Below, one piece after another: positions 24,684-33,502 of a stretch of DNA of 64,000 nucleotides. The position numbers were made by a program, and so were the translations under genes. The stretch is taken from NCBI RefSeq assembly GCF_003344535.1, contig NZ_QPKS01000013.1, positions 1 through 64,000 of the forward strand, in the 5' to 3' direction. The notes under the pieces are model-generated. The model had not been told where the DNA came from, did not search any database, and was given only the letters and a program-made list of their open reading frames with translations. How positions within the stretch are numbered: the stretch's first letter is position 1; every line of letters starts with the position of its first letter. Source of the DNA: Exiguobacterium flavidum (GTDB lineage: Bacteria; Bacillota; Bacilli; Exiguobacteriales; Exiguobacteriaceae).

Positions 24684-24751
24684 TGAAAAAAGCCGAGTAT
24701 CCGTCTGCACCGACTTTCAGGAAGAAAGGGGGCATTTCGGATATTCGGCTT
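24684..24751 (-). terminator. Terminator after the DUF1836 gene
   Basis: On the minus strand AAGCCGAATATCCG (24751-24738) pairs, with one mismatch, with CGGATACTCGGCTT (24703-24690), followed by TTTTTC. Confidence 0.7.
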
Positions 24752-24768
24752 GTTCGCTTTCCGGCATG

Positions 24769-25392
24769 TCATTGATCGAGCATCTGATGCAGACGAACCT
24801 TCGCCTCGTGCGTCAGCTGCGAGATACGGCGTGCGTAGAGGCAGAGCTGCAACACTTGGACTGTCTCGGCCCGATAGGCATGGAGACGCTCCAGCGAGCG
24901 TTTAAGACGCTTCTCCGTCAATTCGATCGGACCGCTCGTGTCTGCATGCTGGGCATAGATGATATAGAAGTCGAGCGGACTGATCAGGTCGTCCTCGTCG
25001 ATGTTCGGATTCTGGAAGACGATCGAGAGGATTTCACGCGTCTCCTCGAGTGAGAACAGGTGTTTCAAGTCGTCGAGGAGATAGATGATCGCTGCCTGAT
25101 TGATCGAGTACTTCTTTCCACGACGCGGAACGCCGATGATGTCCCGTACCTCGCGCTTCGTCCAGTTCTGGATCGTCGTCGCCGACATATGCTCGCCGAT
25201 CAGGACGTTCGCGAGATGGACGATCTCATTGATCGAGAGACCGTTCTTGGCAGCATCGAAATGCTGGAGGCGCTTGACGACCTTAGGCGTCTCCTCCCCG
25301 TCTGTGCCGAGTGCCATCGTACCTATTCCTTCGCCTTCCTTCAAACGAAGAAGGCAGTTGGACAGGGTTTGTACAGCTTGAGCATCGTACAT
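24769..25392 (-). CDS. DUF1836 domain protein, MerR-like HTH
   Basis: The 207-residue cytosolic protein carries a DUF1836 region at about 50-150: LSINEIVHLANVLIG, SATTIQNWTKREVRDIIG, then PRRGKKYSINQAAIIYLLDD and FSLEETREILS. The pattern of a helix-turn-helix followed by a wing is MerR-like, so DNA binding is likely. AGAGGAAG precedes ATG 25392 by 7 bp. It is transcribed alone, between ald and the LURP-one-like gene; targets are unknown. Confidence 0.8.
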   Translation of the reverse strand: MYDAQAVQTLSNCLLRLKEGEGIGTMALGTDGEETPKVVKRLQHFDAAKNGLSINEIVHLANVLIGEHMSATTIQNWTKREVRDIIGVPRRGKKYSINQAAIIYLLDDLKHLFSLEETREILSIVFQNPNIDEDDLISPLDFYIIYAQHADTSGPIELTEKRLKRSLERLHAYRAETVQVLQLCLYARRISQLTHEAKVRLHQMLDQ

Positions 25393-25470
25393 GCGATTAC
25401 TTCCTCTCTAGGACGTCATTTGAACTTATATTACCAAATCGGAGCGGGAACAAGCAAACGCCCGGAACAA

Positions 25471-25509
25471 AAGAAATCCCGAGCCGCCGGGACGGACTCG
25501 GGATTTCTT
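25471..25509 (-). terminator. Terminator after ald
   Basis: AAGAAATCCCGAG (25471-25483) pairs with CTCGGGATTTCTT (25497-25509); the minus-strand read ends in TTTCTTTTG. Confidence 0.85.
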
Positions 25510-25513
25510 GAGG

Positions 25514-26638
25514 TCATGCGTGAAGGTGGAGGACATCCTCGACCGACTTATACGTGTAGCCGAGGTCGCGTGCGACGGCTTCGTAAGTGACGAATCCTTC
25601 TGCGACGTTCAGTCCCTTCTCGAGCGACGCGTTCTCGGCAAGCGCGCGGTGCGTGCCTTTGTTCGCCAGTTCGAGGACGTACGGGAGGGTCGCATTCGTG
25701 AGCGCAAGCGTTGACGTGCGCGGTACTGCGCCAGGCATGTTCGCGACGGCATAGTGGACGACACCGTACTTCTCGTATGTCGGTGCGTCGTGCGTCGAGA
25801 TACGGTCGACCGTCTCGAAGATACCGCCCTGATCGATCGCGACGTCGACGATGACCGATCCTGGTGTCATCTGCTCGACCATCTCTTTCGTGACGAGCTT
25901 TGGAGCCTTTGCGCCCGGGATGAGCACGGCACCGATCACGAGATCGCTCTCCGCCACTGCTTCCGCGATCGTGTACGGGTTCGAGATGAGTGTGTTGATG
26001 CTGTTGCCGAAGATGTCGTCGAGTTGACGGAGACGCTCCGGACTGACGTCGATGATCGTCACGTCAGCGCCGAGGCCGACTGCGAGTTTCGCAGCGTTCG
26101 TCCCGACGACACCTCCGCCGATGACTGTCACTTTCGCGCGGCGGACGCCTGGTACGCCGGCAAGCAGGATTCCTTTTCCGCCATGCGGCTTCTCAAGGAA
26201 TTGTGCGCCGATCTGGGACGCCATCCGACCTGCGACTTCACTCATCGGAGTGAGAAGCGGGAGCGTGCGGTTCTTCTCGACCGTCTCGTATGCGATCGCC
26301 GTGATCTTCGAATCGACGAGTGCGCGCGTCAACTCCGGCTCTGCTGCAAGGTGGAGGTACGTGAAGAGCGTCAGATCCTGACGGAAGTATTGATACTCGG
26401 AAGCGAGCGGCTCCTTTACTTTGAGCGCGAGCTCCGCTTGACCCCATACCTCTGCTGCTGTCCCGAGGATTTGAGCGCCTGCTTTCAAATACTCGCTGTC
26501 GGTGAAGCCGGACCCCATTCCGGCTGCCGTCTCGATCAATACCGTGTGACCTTTCGCCGTCAGTGCTGCTGCCCCTGCAGGTGTCAGTGCGACGCGGTTC
26601 TCATTGTTCTTGATTTCCTTTAGTACTCCGATGATCAT
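25514..26638 (-). CDS. ald: Alanine dehydrogenase
   Basis: Ald converts L-alanine to pyruvate and ammonia with NAD+, allowing growth on alanine. The 374-residue protein is normal in length. The substrate residues are in RVALTPAG, the catalytic Lys in LALKVKEP (near 74) and the His in TYLHLAAE (near 95). The NAD-binding loop is [20 protein letters not shown] and the catalytic Asp lies in VDVAIDQGG. It is preceded by a PucR-type gene (AdeR-like) and followed by a terminator. Its promoter has a good -10 (TATACT) but a poor -35, as expected for an activated gene, with a palindromic site about 75 bp upstream of the start point. Confidence 0.97.
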   Translation of the reverse strand: MIIGVLKEIKNNENRVALTPAGAAALTAKGHTVLIETAAGMGSGFTDSEYLKAGAQILGTAAEVWGQAELALKVKEPLASEYQYFRQDLTLFTYLHLAAEPELTRALVDSKITAIAYETVEKNRTLPLLTPMSEVAGRMASQIGAQFLEKPHGGKGILLAGVPGVRRAKVTVIGGGVVGTNAAKLAVGLGADVTIIDVSPERLRQLDDIFGNSINTLISNPYTIAEAVAESDLVIGAVLIPGAKAPKLVTKEMVEQMTPGSVIVDVAIDQGGIFETVDRISTHDAPTYEKYGVVHYAVANMPGAVPRTSTLALTNATLPYVLELANKGTHRALAENASLEKGLNVAEGFVTYEAVARDLGYTYKSVEDVLHLHA

Positions 26639-26678
26639 GTTGCGATCCCCTTTCGCGAATAAACGTTTCTACCCTTTC

Positions 26679-26755
26679 AGTATACGAAAAATGAAAGCGT
26701 TTCACTTTATCGGCGAATTCAAAAATATCTTGTCTGATTTGTGACGAAACACAAA
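26679..26755 (-). promoter_or_regulatory. ald promoter with cre-like palindrome and upstream operator
   Basis: The minus-strand -10 is TATACT (26684-26679) with no good -35. TGAAAGCGTTTCA (26692-26704), a 13-bp palindrome one base short of a standard cre, covers the -35 area. Further upstream, TTTGTGACGAAACACAAA (26738-26755) repeats the TTTGTG-N6-CACAAA motif seen before adeR/agcS and is a candidate activator site. Confidence 0.55.
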
Positions 26756-26759
26756 ACAA

Positions 26760-27977
26760 TCAGAGCGGATAACGCTCAGCCTTCAGATAGAGATAAAGGT
26801 GTGCCCGTTCCGGCAGCGACTCCATCCGGATGCCTGCCTCCTCCTCGATCCGGCGCATCCGGTAAAGGATCGTGTTCGGATGGACATGGAGATGGGCAGC
26901 GACCTGCTTGACGTTGCCGTCGAAGTGGAGGAACCATTCGAGCGTCTCGCAGAGCGATGCGTCATGACTCGTGTCGTAGGCCCGCAGCCGTTCGATTTCC
27001 TCGAGACGCACGGTCTTGCGGCGGATGCGTTCCGAGAACACGGGCAAGAGCTGGAAGAGTCCGAGCCGCTCGTAACGCGTGACCGGACCGAGTTCGAACG
27101 GATAGGCTTCCTTCAGGCGCAGGACGACCTCCGCCTCTTCGTATCTCTCCAGGACGGACAGGACGCCCGTGAACACCTCGCTGCTCGCGCAGACGAAGTC
27201 CGTATAATCGAACCGTTCGGCGAGGAGTTGGCGGAAGGATTGGATGAACGAGTCGAATTGGAGACGCTCCCCTTGTGCACCGTCCTCGTTTGTGCTGATC
27301 CACAAGATGAAATCCTGCCCGTCATAAGCATGAAGAAGCGGACGAACGGTCTGCTGGATCGTCAACAAATACCGGAGACGATCCGCGAGCCGCGGCGTGA
27401 TCGCCTCCTTGAAACGGATGAGCAGCAGGCGGCTGATCCCGGGTGGGGCGATGTGGAGCTCCGAGAACATGCGAAGGATGTCAGCTTCGGCCATCTCCTC
27501 GTGGAGCAGTTCCCAAAAGAACTGCTCACTCTTCTCCTCCTGGCGTTTCTTCTGCATATCGAGCGCAAGCAACTGGCGCTGCGCGAGCATCGCCCCTTTT
27601 TTCAGAAGGGCGAGCTCTTCGGCGGTGAAGGGTGTGGCCCGGGCGATCGACCAGATATAGCCGAGCACATCACCGTCCTGCTTGATCGCGATGGCGACCC
27701 GGTCGTTCAGTCCGACGTCCGTCCGGGCCGAGATGACGAGCGGCTCGTCCTGTTCGGCCAGGCTCTGAATGACCTCGCCGCGCCAAAGTTGATCGATGAC
27801 GGATTCAGGGACGCGTCGTCCGATGATCGTCGCGATCCGCGCCGGATCGGTATCGATCGTATGCGTACTGTACGCGAGCAGGCGATGGGCCCGGTCTTCG
27901 ATCGTGATCGGGGCGTTCAGGGCGCTCCCGATTGCTTCGGCAAGCTCATCGAGTGAGTGATAGGTGGCATTCAACAT
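26760..27977 (-). CDS. adeR: PucR family regulator, likely activator of ald (AdeR-like)
   Basis: The 405-residue protein has an N-terminal sensory region (APITIEDRAHRLLAYS; VPESVIDQLWRG), a middle GGDEF-like PucR region and the C-terminal PucR HTH (LEWFLHFDGNVKQVAAHLHVHPNTILYRMRRIEEEAGIRM). In Bacillus subtilis AdeR, of this family, activates ald. Here the gene sits directly upstream of ald and divergent from an alanine symporter, which supports the same role. ATG 27977 has AAGGAG 8 bp upstream; an earlier in-frame start at 28040 would overlap the operator region and has no ribosome site. Confidence 0.82.
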   Translation of the reverse strand: MLNATYHSLDELAEAIGSALNAPITIEDRAHRLLAYSTHTIDTDPARIATIIGRRVPESVIDQLWRGEVIQSLAEQDEPLVISARTDVGLNDRVAIAIKQDGDVLGYIWSIARATPFTAEELALLKKGAMLAQRQLLALDMQKKRQEEKSEQFFWELLHEEMAEADILRMFSELHIAPPGISRLLLIRFKEAITPRLADRLRYLLTIQQTVRPLLHAYDGQDFILWISTNEDGAQGERLQFDSFIQSFRQLLAERFDYTDFVCASSEVFTGVLSVLERYEEAEVVLRLKEAYPFELGPVTRYERLGLFQLLPVFSERIRRKTVRLEEIERLRAYDTSHDASLCETLEWFLHFDGNVKQVAAHLHVHPNTILYRMRRIEEEAGIRMESLPERAHLYLYLKAERYPL

Positions 27978-28025
27978 AGTAGTATCTCCTTCTAGTACGA
28001 GGCTTATACGTTTACTATACTCCTG

Positions 28026-28081
28026 TTTGTGAAAAATCACAAAAAGATTTCCAAGCTATTGTACCTGTTCACAATATTGTG
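28026..28081. promoter_or_regulatory. Operator region between adeR and agcS
   Basis: TTTGTGAAAAATCACAAA (28026-28043) shares TTTGTG-N6-CACAAA with the site upstream of ald. A second palindrome CACAATATTGTG lies at 28070-28081, near the expected agcS promoter. Both are between divergent starts, so either gene could be controlled. Confidence 0.55.
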
Positions 28082-28132
28082 TTACTGTGAGCGGCATACA
28101 CAGAAAAGAGAGAGAAAGAGGCGAAGAGTTGT

Positions 28133-29512
28133 ATGGAGGCATTGCGAATCATTTCAGGATGGATTTGGGGAATACCGAGCATGGTGTTGCTCGTCGGGAC
28201 AGGGCTCTATTTCACGATCCGGATGCGTGGATTGCAGTTCCGAAGGCTCGGGCAGGCGTTCCGGCTCGCGTTCAGGAAGACGGAGAACGGAGACGGGGAG
28301 ATCGGCAGCTTCCAGATGCTGATGACGTCGCTCGCTGCGACGATCGGGAACGGGAACATCGCCGGGATCGCCGTCGCACTTACGATGGGAGGACCGGGAG
28401 CGGTCTTCTGGATGTGGGTGATCGGCCTCGTCGGTATGGCGACGAAATATGCGGAGAGCCTGCTGGCCGTCCTCTATCGCCGCAAAAGCGACAAAGGTGA
28501 GATGGTCAGCGGTCCGATGTACTACATAGAACACGGACTTGGGAAGGCGTTCAAACCGCTTGCACTCGCGTTCGGCCTGTTCGGCCTGATCGCCTCGTTC
28601 GGTGTCGGGAACACGATCCAGGCGAACGCGATGTCGACCGTGCTCGAGAAGACGTTCGGCATCCCGCTGCTCGGGTTCGGCATCGTCCTTGCGATCGCCG
28701 TCTACTTCTCGATTCGTGGCGGTCTCGAACGGATCAGCACGATCTCAACGATTTTCGTGCCGATCATGAGCGTCTTCTATATCGTCGCTTCGCTGATCGT
28801 CCTTGCCCTCAAGGCGGATATGATCCTGCCGGCACTCGGTCTGATCTTCAGCTATGCGTTCCAGCCGCTTGCGCCGGCCGGGGCGTTCACGGGTGTCGCT
28901 GTCATGACGGCGCTCCAGGTCGGGGTCGCACGCGGAATTTTCACGAACGAGGCGGGTCTCGGGACGGCTGCGCTCGTCGCGGGATCAGCAAAGACGGAAC
29001 GACCGGTCGAGCAAGGATTGATCTCGATGACGAGTACGTTCATCGTCACGCTCGTCGTCTGTACGATGACGGCGCTCGTCCTCTTGACGACAGGGTTCTG
29101 GGATCCGACTGGCGGTGCGATCTCTGGCGTCGCGCATGACGCCTCGATGTCCGGCGCGGCACTGACGTCAGCAGCGTTCGGCAGCGTGCTCGGAGGGACA
29201 GGGGAATGGGTCGTCGCCTTCTCGGTCTTCTTTTTCGGCTATTCGACGATCATCGGGTGGTACGTCTACGGGGAGAAGTGTCTCGAGTACATGGCGGGAA
29301 CGACGCGGCTTAACTTCGCCTACCAGCTCATCTTCTCAGCCGCCGCCTGTTATGGAGCCGTCGCGAATCTCGATGCGCTTTGGCTCGTCGCTGACATCGC
29401 GAACGGCTTGATGATGATCCCGAACCTGATCGGGATGCTGTTGCTCTCGAAGATCGTCATCGATCATACGAAGCGCTACGAAATCGGGCGTCCGCTCAAA
29501 GAAACGGCATGA
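28133..29512 (+). CDS. Sodium:alanine symporter (AgcS/AlsT family)
   Basis: The 459-residue membrane protein has about ten helices and the family signatures: SFQMLMTSLAATIGNGNIAGIAVA (substrate and Na+ binding), GPGAVFWMWVIGLVGMATKYAES, GPMYYIEHGLG, and GIFTNEAGLGTAALVAGSA. It should import alanine or glycine with Na+. It is divergent from adeR and shares a palindromic operator with ald, so transport and catabolism of alanine are probably co-induced. The ribosome site is GAAAGAGGCG before ATG 28133. Confidence 0.94.
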   Translation: MEALRIISGWIWGIPSMVLLVGTGLYFTIRMRGLQFRRLGQAFRLAFRKTENGDGEIGSFQMLMTSLAATIGNGNIAGIAVALTMGGPGAVFWMWVIGLVGMATKYAESLLAVLYRRKSDKGEMVSGPMYYIEHGLGKAFKPLALAFGLFGLIASFGVGNTIQANAMSTVLEKTFGIPLLGFGIVLAIAVYFSIRGGLERISTISTIFVPIMSVFYIVASLIVLALKADMILPALGLIFSYAFQPLAPAGAFTGVAVMTALQVGVARGIFTNEAGLGTAALVAGSAKTERPVEQGLISMTSTFIVTLVVCTMTALVLLTTGFWDPTGGAISGVAHDASMSGAALTSAAFGSVLGGTGEWVVAFSVFFFGYSTIIGWYVYGEKCLEYMAGTTRLNFAYQLIFSAAACYGAVANLDALWLVADIANGLMMIPNLIGMLLLSKIVIDHTKRYEIGRPLKETA

Positions 29513-29519
29513 ACGAACG

Positions 29520-29556
29520 ACAGGCTCTCCTCCCGCGACGGGAAGAGAGCCTGTTT
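29520..29556. terminator. Terminator between agcS and the TauE gene
   Basis: ACAGGCTCTC (29520-29529) pairs with GAGAGCCTGT (29545-29554), followed by TTTC, between convergent genes. Confidence 0.75.
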
Positions 29557-30404
29557 CAGGTCGCGCGCTTGAATCCGCGGACGACGAGCATGATCAAGAA
29601 GACGGCACTCAATCCGATCAACAGGATGAGCGAGGCCGTATTGAACGAGAGAACCTCGAGCAAAACGCTCGTCGCCACGGTCAGATAGAAGATACCGAGG
29701 TACTTCTTGACGAAGGACTGCTTGAAGTGAGTCAGTTGCTTCGCCCCGATCGGCGCACCGAGGAGTGCTCCGAGAATCAGCATGGCTCCGACGAGGAGGT
29801 CGACATCCGTGTTCGCCGCCGAATAGTTGACGAGACCTGACACGACGATCAGAAGCGCTGAGGCGATGCTCGTTCCGACTGCCCGTTTCAGCTCGTATCC
29901 GGCGAGGCTGACGAGGAGAGGCGTGATGATGAATCCTCCGCTGACACCGAGCAGCGAGGAGACGAAGCCGGCGAAGATGCCCGTGAAGGCGAGGGCGACA
30001 TATCGATTCTTCATCCCCTTCGTATCATCGCTCTTCTGGCCGGGCCTTAGGAACTTCCATGCGAAGTAGAGCAGCAGACCCATATAGACGATCGAGATGA
30101 CGAGGTGGGCGCCGTTCGCAGCCTCGAGGCGAAGGACGATCGGCGTGGCGATCGTCGAGCCGATGATGCCGACACCCCCGACGATGAGACTGTCCTTCCA
30201 GACGACGTTCTTCAGGCGAAGATGGGAGAGCGTCCCGGAAACGGTCGAACCGAGCGTCAGCATGAGGCTCGTCGCGATAGCGATGCTCGGTGAGAAGCCG
30301 AGGATCAGCAAAAGTGGGGTCAGGATGATCCCGCCGCCGATTCCAAAGAAGCCTGAAATGATGCCGATGAAGAATCCGAGCGGTAAGAAGTAGTAGAAGT
30401 CCAT
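29556..30404 (-). CDS. TauE/SafE family membrane permease
   Basis: The 282-residue protein has eight to nine membrane helices in two related halves, each with the family glycine motif (GIISGFFGIGGGIILTPLLL and GFVSSLLGVSGGFIITPLLV). TauE/SafE proteins move sulfite, sulfoacetate or other organic anions, often outwards. It is a single-gene unit with no sulfur genes beside it, so the substrate is unknown. Confidence 0.9.
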   Translation of the reverse strand: MDFYYFLPLGFFIGIISGFFGIGGGIILTPLLLILGFSPSIAIATSLMLTLGSTVSGTLSHLRLKNVVWKDSLIVGGVGIIGSTIATPIVLRLEAANGAHLVISIVYMGLLLYFAWKFLRPGQKSDDTKGMKNRYVALAFTGIFAGFVSSLLGVSGGFIITPLLVSLAGYELKRAVGTSIASALLIVVSGLVNYSAANTDVDLLVGAMLILGALLGAPIGAKQLTHFKQSFVKKYLGIFYLTVATSVLLEVLSFNTASLILLIGLSAVFLIMLVVRGFKRAT

Positions 30405-30481
30405 GATCCAGTTCCTTTCCTGCTGTTTGCTTCCTTTAGTATGCCGACTTCACGCACACAAGTAAAACAAGAAGGAACGGG

Positions 30482-30514
30482 AGCGGCGCCTTCAAGGGGG
30501 TTGAAGGCGCCGCT
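30482..30514 (-). terminator. Hairpin after the acetate symporter gene
   Basis: AGCGGCGCCTTCAA (30482-30495) is exactly complementary to 30501-30514 around a 5-nt loop. There is no clear T-run on the minus strand, so termination may be partial. Confidence 0.6.
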
Positions 30515-30521
30515 AGGGGGA

Positions 30522-32078
30522 TTATTCTTTTGACGCGGCGGCTTCCGTCGCTGCATCGATGCCGGTGTTGGCCTTGACGAGAATCCGTTCGAAGTTACCG
30601 GCGACTTCGTCCGATTTAGTAAGATACGTCCCGATGATTGCCCCAAGGAAGCCAAGTGGAATCGAGACGATCCCCGGATTCGCGAGTGGGAAGAGGGCTT
30701 CCCCGACGAATACGGCTGAACCGTCGACTGCCCAAAGGTTCGGGCTGAGTGCGACGAGGATCAGTGAAGACAGTAGACCGACCAGCATTCCGAAGACGGC
30801 TCCGCCAGTATTGAAACGGCGCCAGAAAATCGTGAACAGAATGACCGGGAGGTTTGCGCTCGCTGCGACCGCGAAGGCGAGCGAGACGAGGAAGGCGACG
30901 TTCATCGACTGGGCGAAGAGCGCGAGTGCCATCGACAGCAGCGCCACGACGACCGATGCGATTCGTGCCGCAGTCATCTGTTCGCGTTCCGTCGCAGTTC
31001 CTTTGCGCAGGATATGACCGTAGAAGTCATGCGCGAAGGCTGATGCCGCTGACAGGACGAGTCCCGCCACGACGGCGAGGATCGTCGCGAAGGCGACGGC
31101 TGCGACGAAAGCGAACAGCAAGTCTCCGCCAAGTGCCTGCGCGAGAAGCGGCGCTGCCATGTTGCCGGCTGCGTTCGCTGCGATGATCTTATCCGAACCG
31201 ACGAATGCCGCGGCACCGAAGCCGAGGAAGATTGTCAGGATGTAGAAGGCGCCGATGATCCAAGTGGCGATGACGACGGACTGGCGGGCAGTCGGTGCAT
31301 CCTTGACCGTGAAGAAACGGATCAGGATATGTGGAAGACCTGCCGTACCGAGGACGAGCGCCAGGTTGAGCGAGATCGTATCGAGCGGGAGCTTGAACTT
31401 GTTGCCCGGGTTCAGGAAATCTGCTCCGAGCGGTGTCGCCGTGCTGACCTCAGAGAACATCTTCATGACCGAGAAATCGAACTTCGCGAACACGAGGAAG
31501 GAGATGACAGCAGTGCCGGCCATCAAGAGGACGGCTTTCGTGATCTGGACCCACGATGTCGCCGTCATGCCGCCGAAGACGACATAGACCGTCATCAGGA
31601 TCCCGACGACGATGACGCTCGTCGTATACGGGATGCCGAGCAGGAGTTCAATCAAGGCACCGGCTCCGACGAGCTGGGCGATCATGTAGAAGATCGAGAT
31701 GACGATCGAGTTGAGTGCGGCGACGCCGCGGACACGTGGTTTGTTGAAGCGTGCCGCGATCATGTCAGCCATCGTGTATTTCCCGAGGTTACGGAGCGGC
31801 TCCGCGACGAGGTACAGGACGACGAGATAGGCGACGAGGAAACCGATCGAGTAGAAGAACCCGTCGAATCCTGCGAGCGCGATCATCCCGGCGATTCCGA
31901 GGAACGATGCGGCCGACATGTAGTCGCCGGCGATCGCGAGACCGTTCTGCGTCCCCGTCAGACCGCCGTCTGCCGTATAGAAATCACTTGCCGTCTTCGT
32001 CTTGCGGGCAGCGAAGTATGTAATGACAAGCGTCAATCCGACGATTGCCGCAAAAAGTGCTACAGCAGTATAGTTCAT
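30522..32078 (-). CDS. actP: Cation/acetate symporter (ActP family)
   Basis: The 518-residue sodium:solute symporter has about thirteen membrane helices and SSS-family motifs: SDFYTADGGLTGTQNGLAIAGDYMSAASFLG, FGGMTATSWVQITKAV and VLGTAGLPHILIRFFTV. It should import acetate or related short-chain acids. The start at 32078 follows GGAGGAGACACG and overlaps the DUF485 stop by 4 bp. The DUF485-ActP pair is the usual arrangement in bacteria. A perfect cre lies upstream of the operon, so glucose should repress it. Confidence 0.93.
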   Translation of the reverse strand: MNYTAVALFAAIVGLTLVITYFAARKTKTASDFYTADGGLTGTQNGLAIAGDYMSAASFLGIAGMIALAGFDGFFYSIGFLVAYLVVLYLVAEPLRNLGKYTMADMIAARFNKPRVRGVAALNSIVISIFYMIAQLVGAGALIELLLGIPYTTSVIVVGILMTVYVVFGGMTATSWVQITKAVLLMAGTAVISFLVFAKFDFSVMKMFSEVSTATPLGADFLNPGNKFKLPLDTISLNLALVLGTAGLPHILIRFFTVKDAPTARQSVVIATWIIGAFYILTIFLGFGAAAFVGSDKIIAANAAGNMAAPLLAQALGGDLLFAFVAAVAFATILAVVAGLVLSAASAFAHDFYGHILRKGTATEREQMTAARIASVVVALLSMALALFAQSMNVAFLVSLAFAVAASANLPVILFTIFWRRFNTGGAVFGMLVGLLSSLILVALSPNLWAVDGSAVFVGEALFPLANPGIVSIPLGFLGAIIGTYLTKSDEVAGNFERILVKANTGIDAATEAAASKE

Positions 32079-32401
32079 CGTGTCTCCTCCTTGATACGCT
32101 CGACCAGCTCGTCGAAGCGTTTCGCGCGTTTGCTGTAAAGGATGCAAAACGTCCACGTCATGATGAATTGAGCGAATGCGAACATCCAGGCCCAGGAGAC
32201 GTCGCCGACCGCCTTCTCATTGAGGAAGGTCGCATAGCTCGTCAGAATCGGCAGAGTGAAGTAGAAGATCATGGAAAAAAGGATGGCGGGCAGGATGAAG
32301 CCGTTCTTTTGGCGCATCAACTGATGAAAGGCAGGACTTGCTACGATTTCCTCGGCAGATTTCGTAGAGGTCGATCGGACCGTGTTCGCTACATCATGCA
32401 T
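32075..32401 (-). CDS. DUF485 family membrane protein (YjcH-like)
   Basis: The 108-residue protein has two membrane helices (about 36-58 and 70-90) with the DUF485 signature segments SPAFHQLMRQKNGFILPAIL and FAQFIMTWTFCILYSKRAKRFDEL. It is the standard small partner encoded before ActP and may help its folding or activity. AGGAGGT precedes ATG 32401. It is the first gene of the operon and overlaps actP by 4 bp. Confidence 0.9.
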   Translation of the reverse strand: MHDVANTVRSTSTKSAEEIVASPAFHQLMRQKNGFILPAILFSMIFYFTLPILTSYATFLNEKAVGDVSWAWMFAFAQFIMTWTFCILYSKRAKRFDELVERIKEETR

Positions 32402-32469
32402 CGAGTTACCTCCTAAAATGAAATGAATTTAGATTCATTATAGAAAGAACACGATTGGAAAAGCTATCC

Positions 32470-32538
32470 TAATTTTTATGACCTGATACCAAATATTATA
32501 CTGATATTGGTCATACCAATTTATTGTAAGCGTTTTCA
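32470..32538 (-). promoter_or_regulatory. cre site and inverted repeats upstream of DUF485-actP
   Basis: TGTAAGCGTTTTCA (32525-32538) matches the CcpA cre consensus at every position. Between it and the gene, repeated TTGGT/ACCAA units around a TATAAT on the minus strand (32470-32520) could be the promoter and a further operator, about 70-120 bp before the start codon. Confidence 0.65.
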
Positions 32539-32615
32539 ATAGTGACAAACATGTGAACGATATATTAAAATAATTAATTGGCTAAAAAAAAGTTCTAAAG
32601 ACCTAGTACTGATCT

Positions 32616-32644
32616 AAAGAAAAAACGCTTCATTCCGAAGCGTT
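32616..32644 (-). terminator. Terminator overlapping the 3' end of the VTT gene
   Basis: On the minus strand AACGCTTC (32644-32637) pairs with GAAGCGTT (32631-32624), followed by TTTTTC. The stem includes the last codons of the gene. Confidence 0.8.
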
Positions 32645-33277
32645 CTTCTCGATTTCATCTGCGACATGCCGCAGGTTCTCGTTGCGTTTGACGAGCGCGC
32701 GACGTTTGATGAATTCCTCGAGTCCGCGGCTGATTCCCCAGAGGGCGCCGAGCAGCATGAGGAGGAAGAGCAAACGGACAGGTTTTTCGAGGAACGAGTC
32801 CCACTGATTGCCGATCGATGAGAAGATCAAGACGACGATCAGCTTGCCGATGCCTGCCGCGATCACGTATGTTCGGATCGGCAGCTGGATCAGTGCCGTT
32901 ATCGACGTGATGACGAAGGCCGGCATGAACGGAAGCGAGAACAAAAAACCGAGCGAGATCGGACTCATATGACGGACCCGTTCGATCCACGTTTGAGCGG
33001 TCTGGTGTTTCGCAAGCCAGCGCGTCATCGGACGGCGGAACAGGTATCTGATACAGACGAACAGGAAGATCGAACCGAGCATACTTCCGATCCAGGAGAC
33101 GAGGACACCCATCCAGAATCCGTAGGTCGCGGCGTTCGCCGAGATGATCAGGACGAGCGGCAGGAACGGGAAAATCGATTCGAGGAACGGCGCAGCGAGC
33201 CCGGCCCACGGCCCCCCCGGTATGCCTTGAAGAAACAGGATCATCTGCTCGATCCAGTGGCGTAAAGTCTGGAGCAT
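32630..33277 (-). CDS. VTT (SNARE-associated/DedA-like) domain membrane protein
   Basis: The 215-residue integral protein has four to five membrane helices and the VTT pattern: LAAPFLESIFPFLPLVLIISANAATYG, WIGSMLGSIFLFVCIRYLFRRP and LPFMPAFVITSITALIQLPIRTYVIAAGIGKL. Such proteins are thought to move or scramble phospholipids or polyprenyl phosphates. A charged C-terminal tail is cytosolic. AAAGGGGATTTGGC precedes ATG 33277. It is a single-gene unit; the substrate is unknown. Confidence 0.88.
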   Translation of the reverse strand: MLQTLRHWIEQMILFLQGIPGGPWAGLAAPFLESIFPFLPLVLIISANAATYGFWMGVLVSWIGSMLGSIFLFVCIRYLFRRPMTRWLAKHQTAQTWIERVRHMSPISLGFLFSLPFMPAFVITSITALIQLPIRTYVIAAGIGKLIVVLIFSSIGNQWDSFLEKPVRLLFLLMLLGALWGISRGLEEFIKRRALVKRNENLRHVADEIEKNASE

Positions 33278-33373
33278 GCCAAATCCCCTTTCAAAAAATT
33301 CTCTAGCTTCAGTGTAACTCTTTCCGTAGGAAAAAGGGGGACTTTCGCTCGTCTGCCTTCCTCGAATTCGCGA

Positions 33374-33502
33374 TTGTGAAACGCGTGCGCTCTTGGTATC
33401 ATATCTAAATGGGTGCGTTTTGCAGGCGTTCCCAAGCTGAATTAGCTACGACGCTTCGTTCGCCAACGTTCGTTTTCCTGCAAAAAACTGACATGGGGGC
33501 CA
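33374..33502 (+). promoter_or_regulatory. trhO promoter and structured 5' leader
   Basis: TTGTGA (33374-33379) and TATCAT (33397-33402) are 17 bp apart. The roughly 95-nt leader that follows can close on itself: TTTTGCAGG (33418-33426) pairs with CCTGCAAAA (33477-33485), bringing the ribosome site region next to a long stem. A regulatory role is inferred. Confidence 0.5.

Noticed and set aside
28026-28043. Rex operator at the alanine locus
   Set aside because: The inner arrangement is TTGTGA-N4-TCACAA, whereas Rex sites have N6. The shared TTTGTG-N6-CACAAA at ald makes an alanine-specific regulator more likely.
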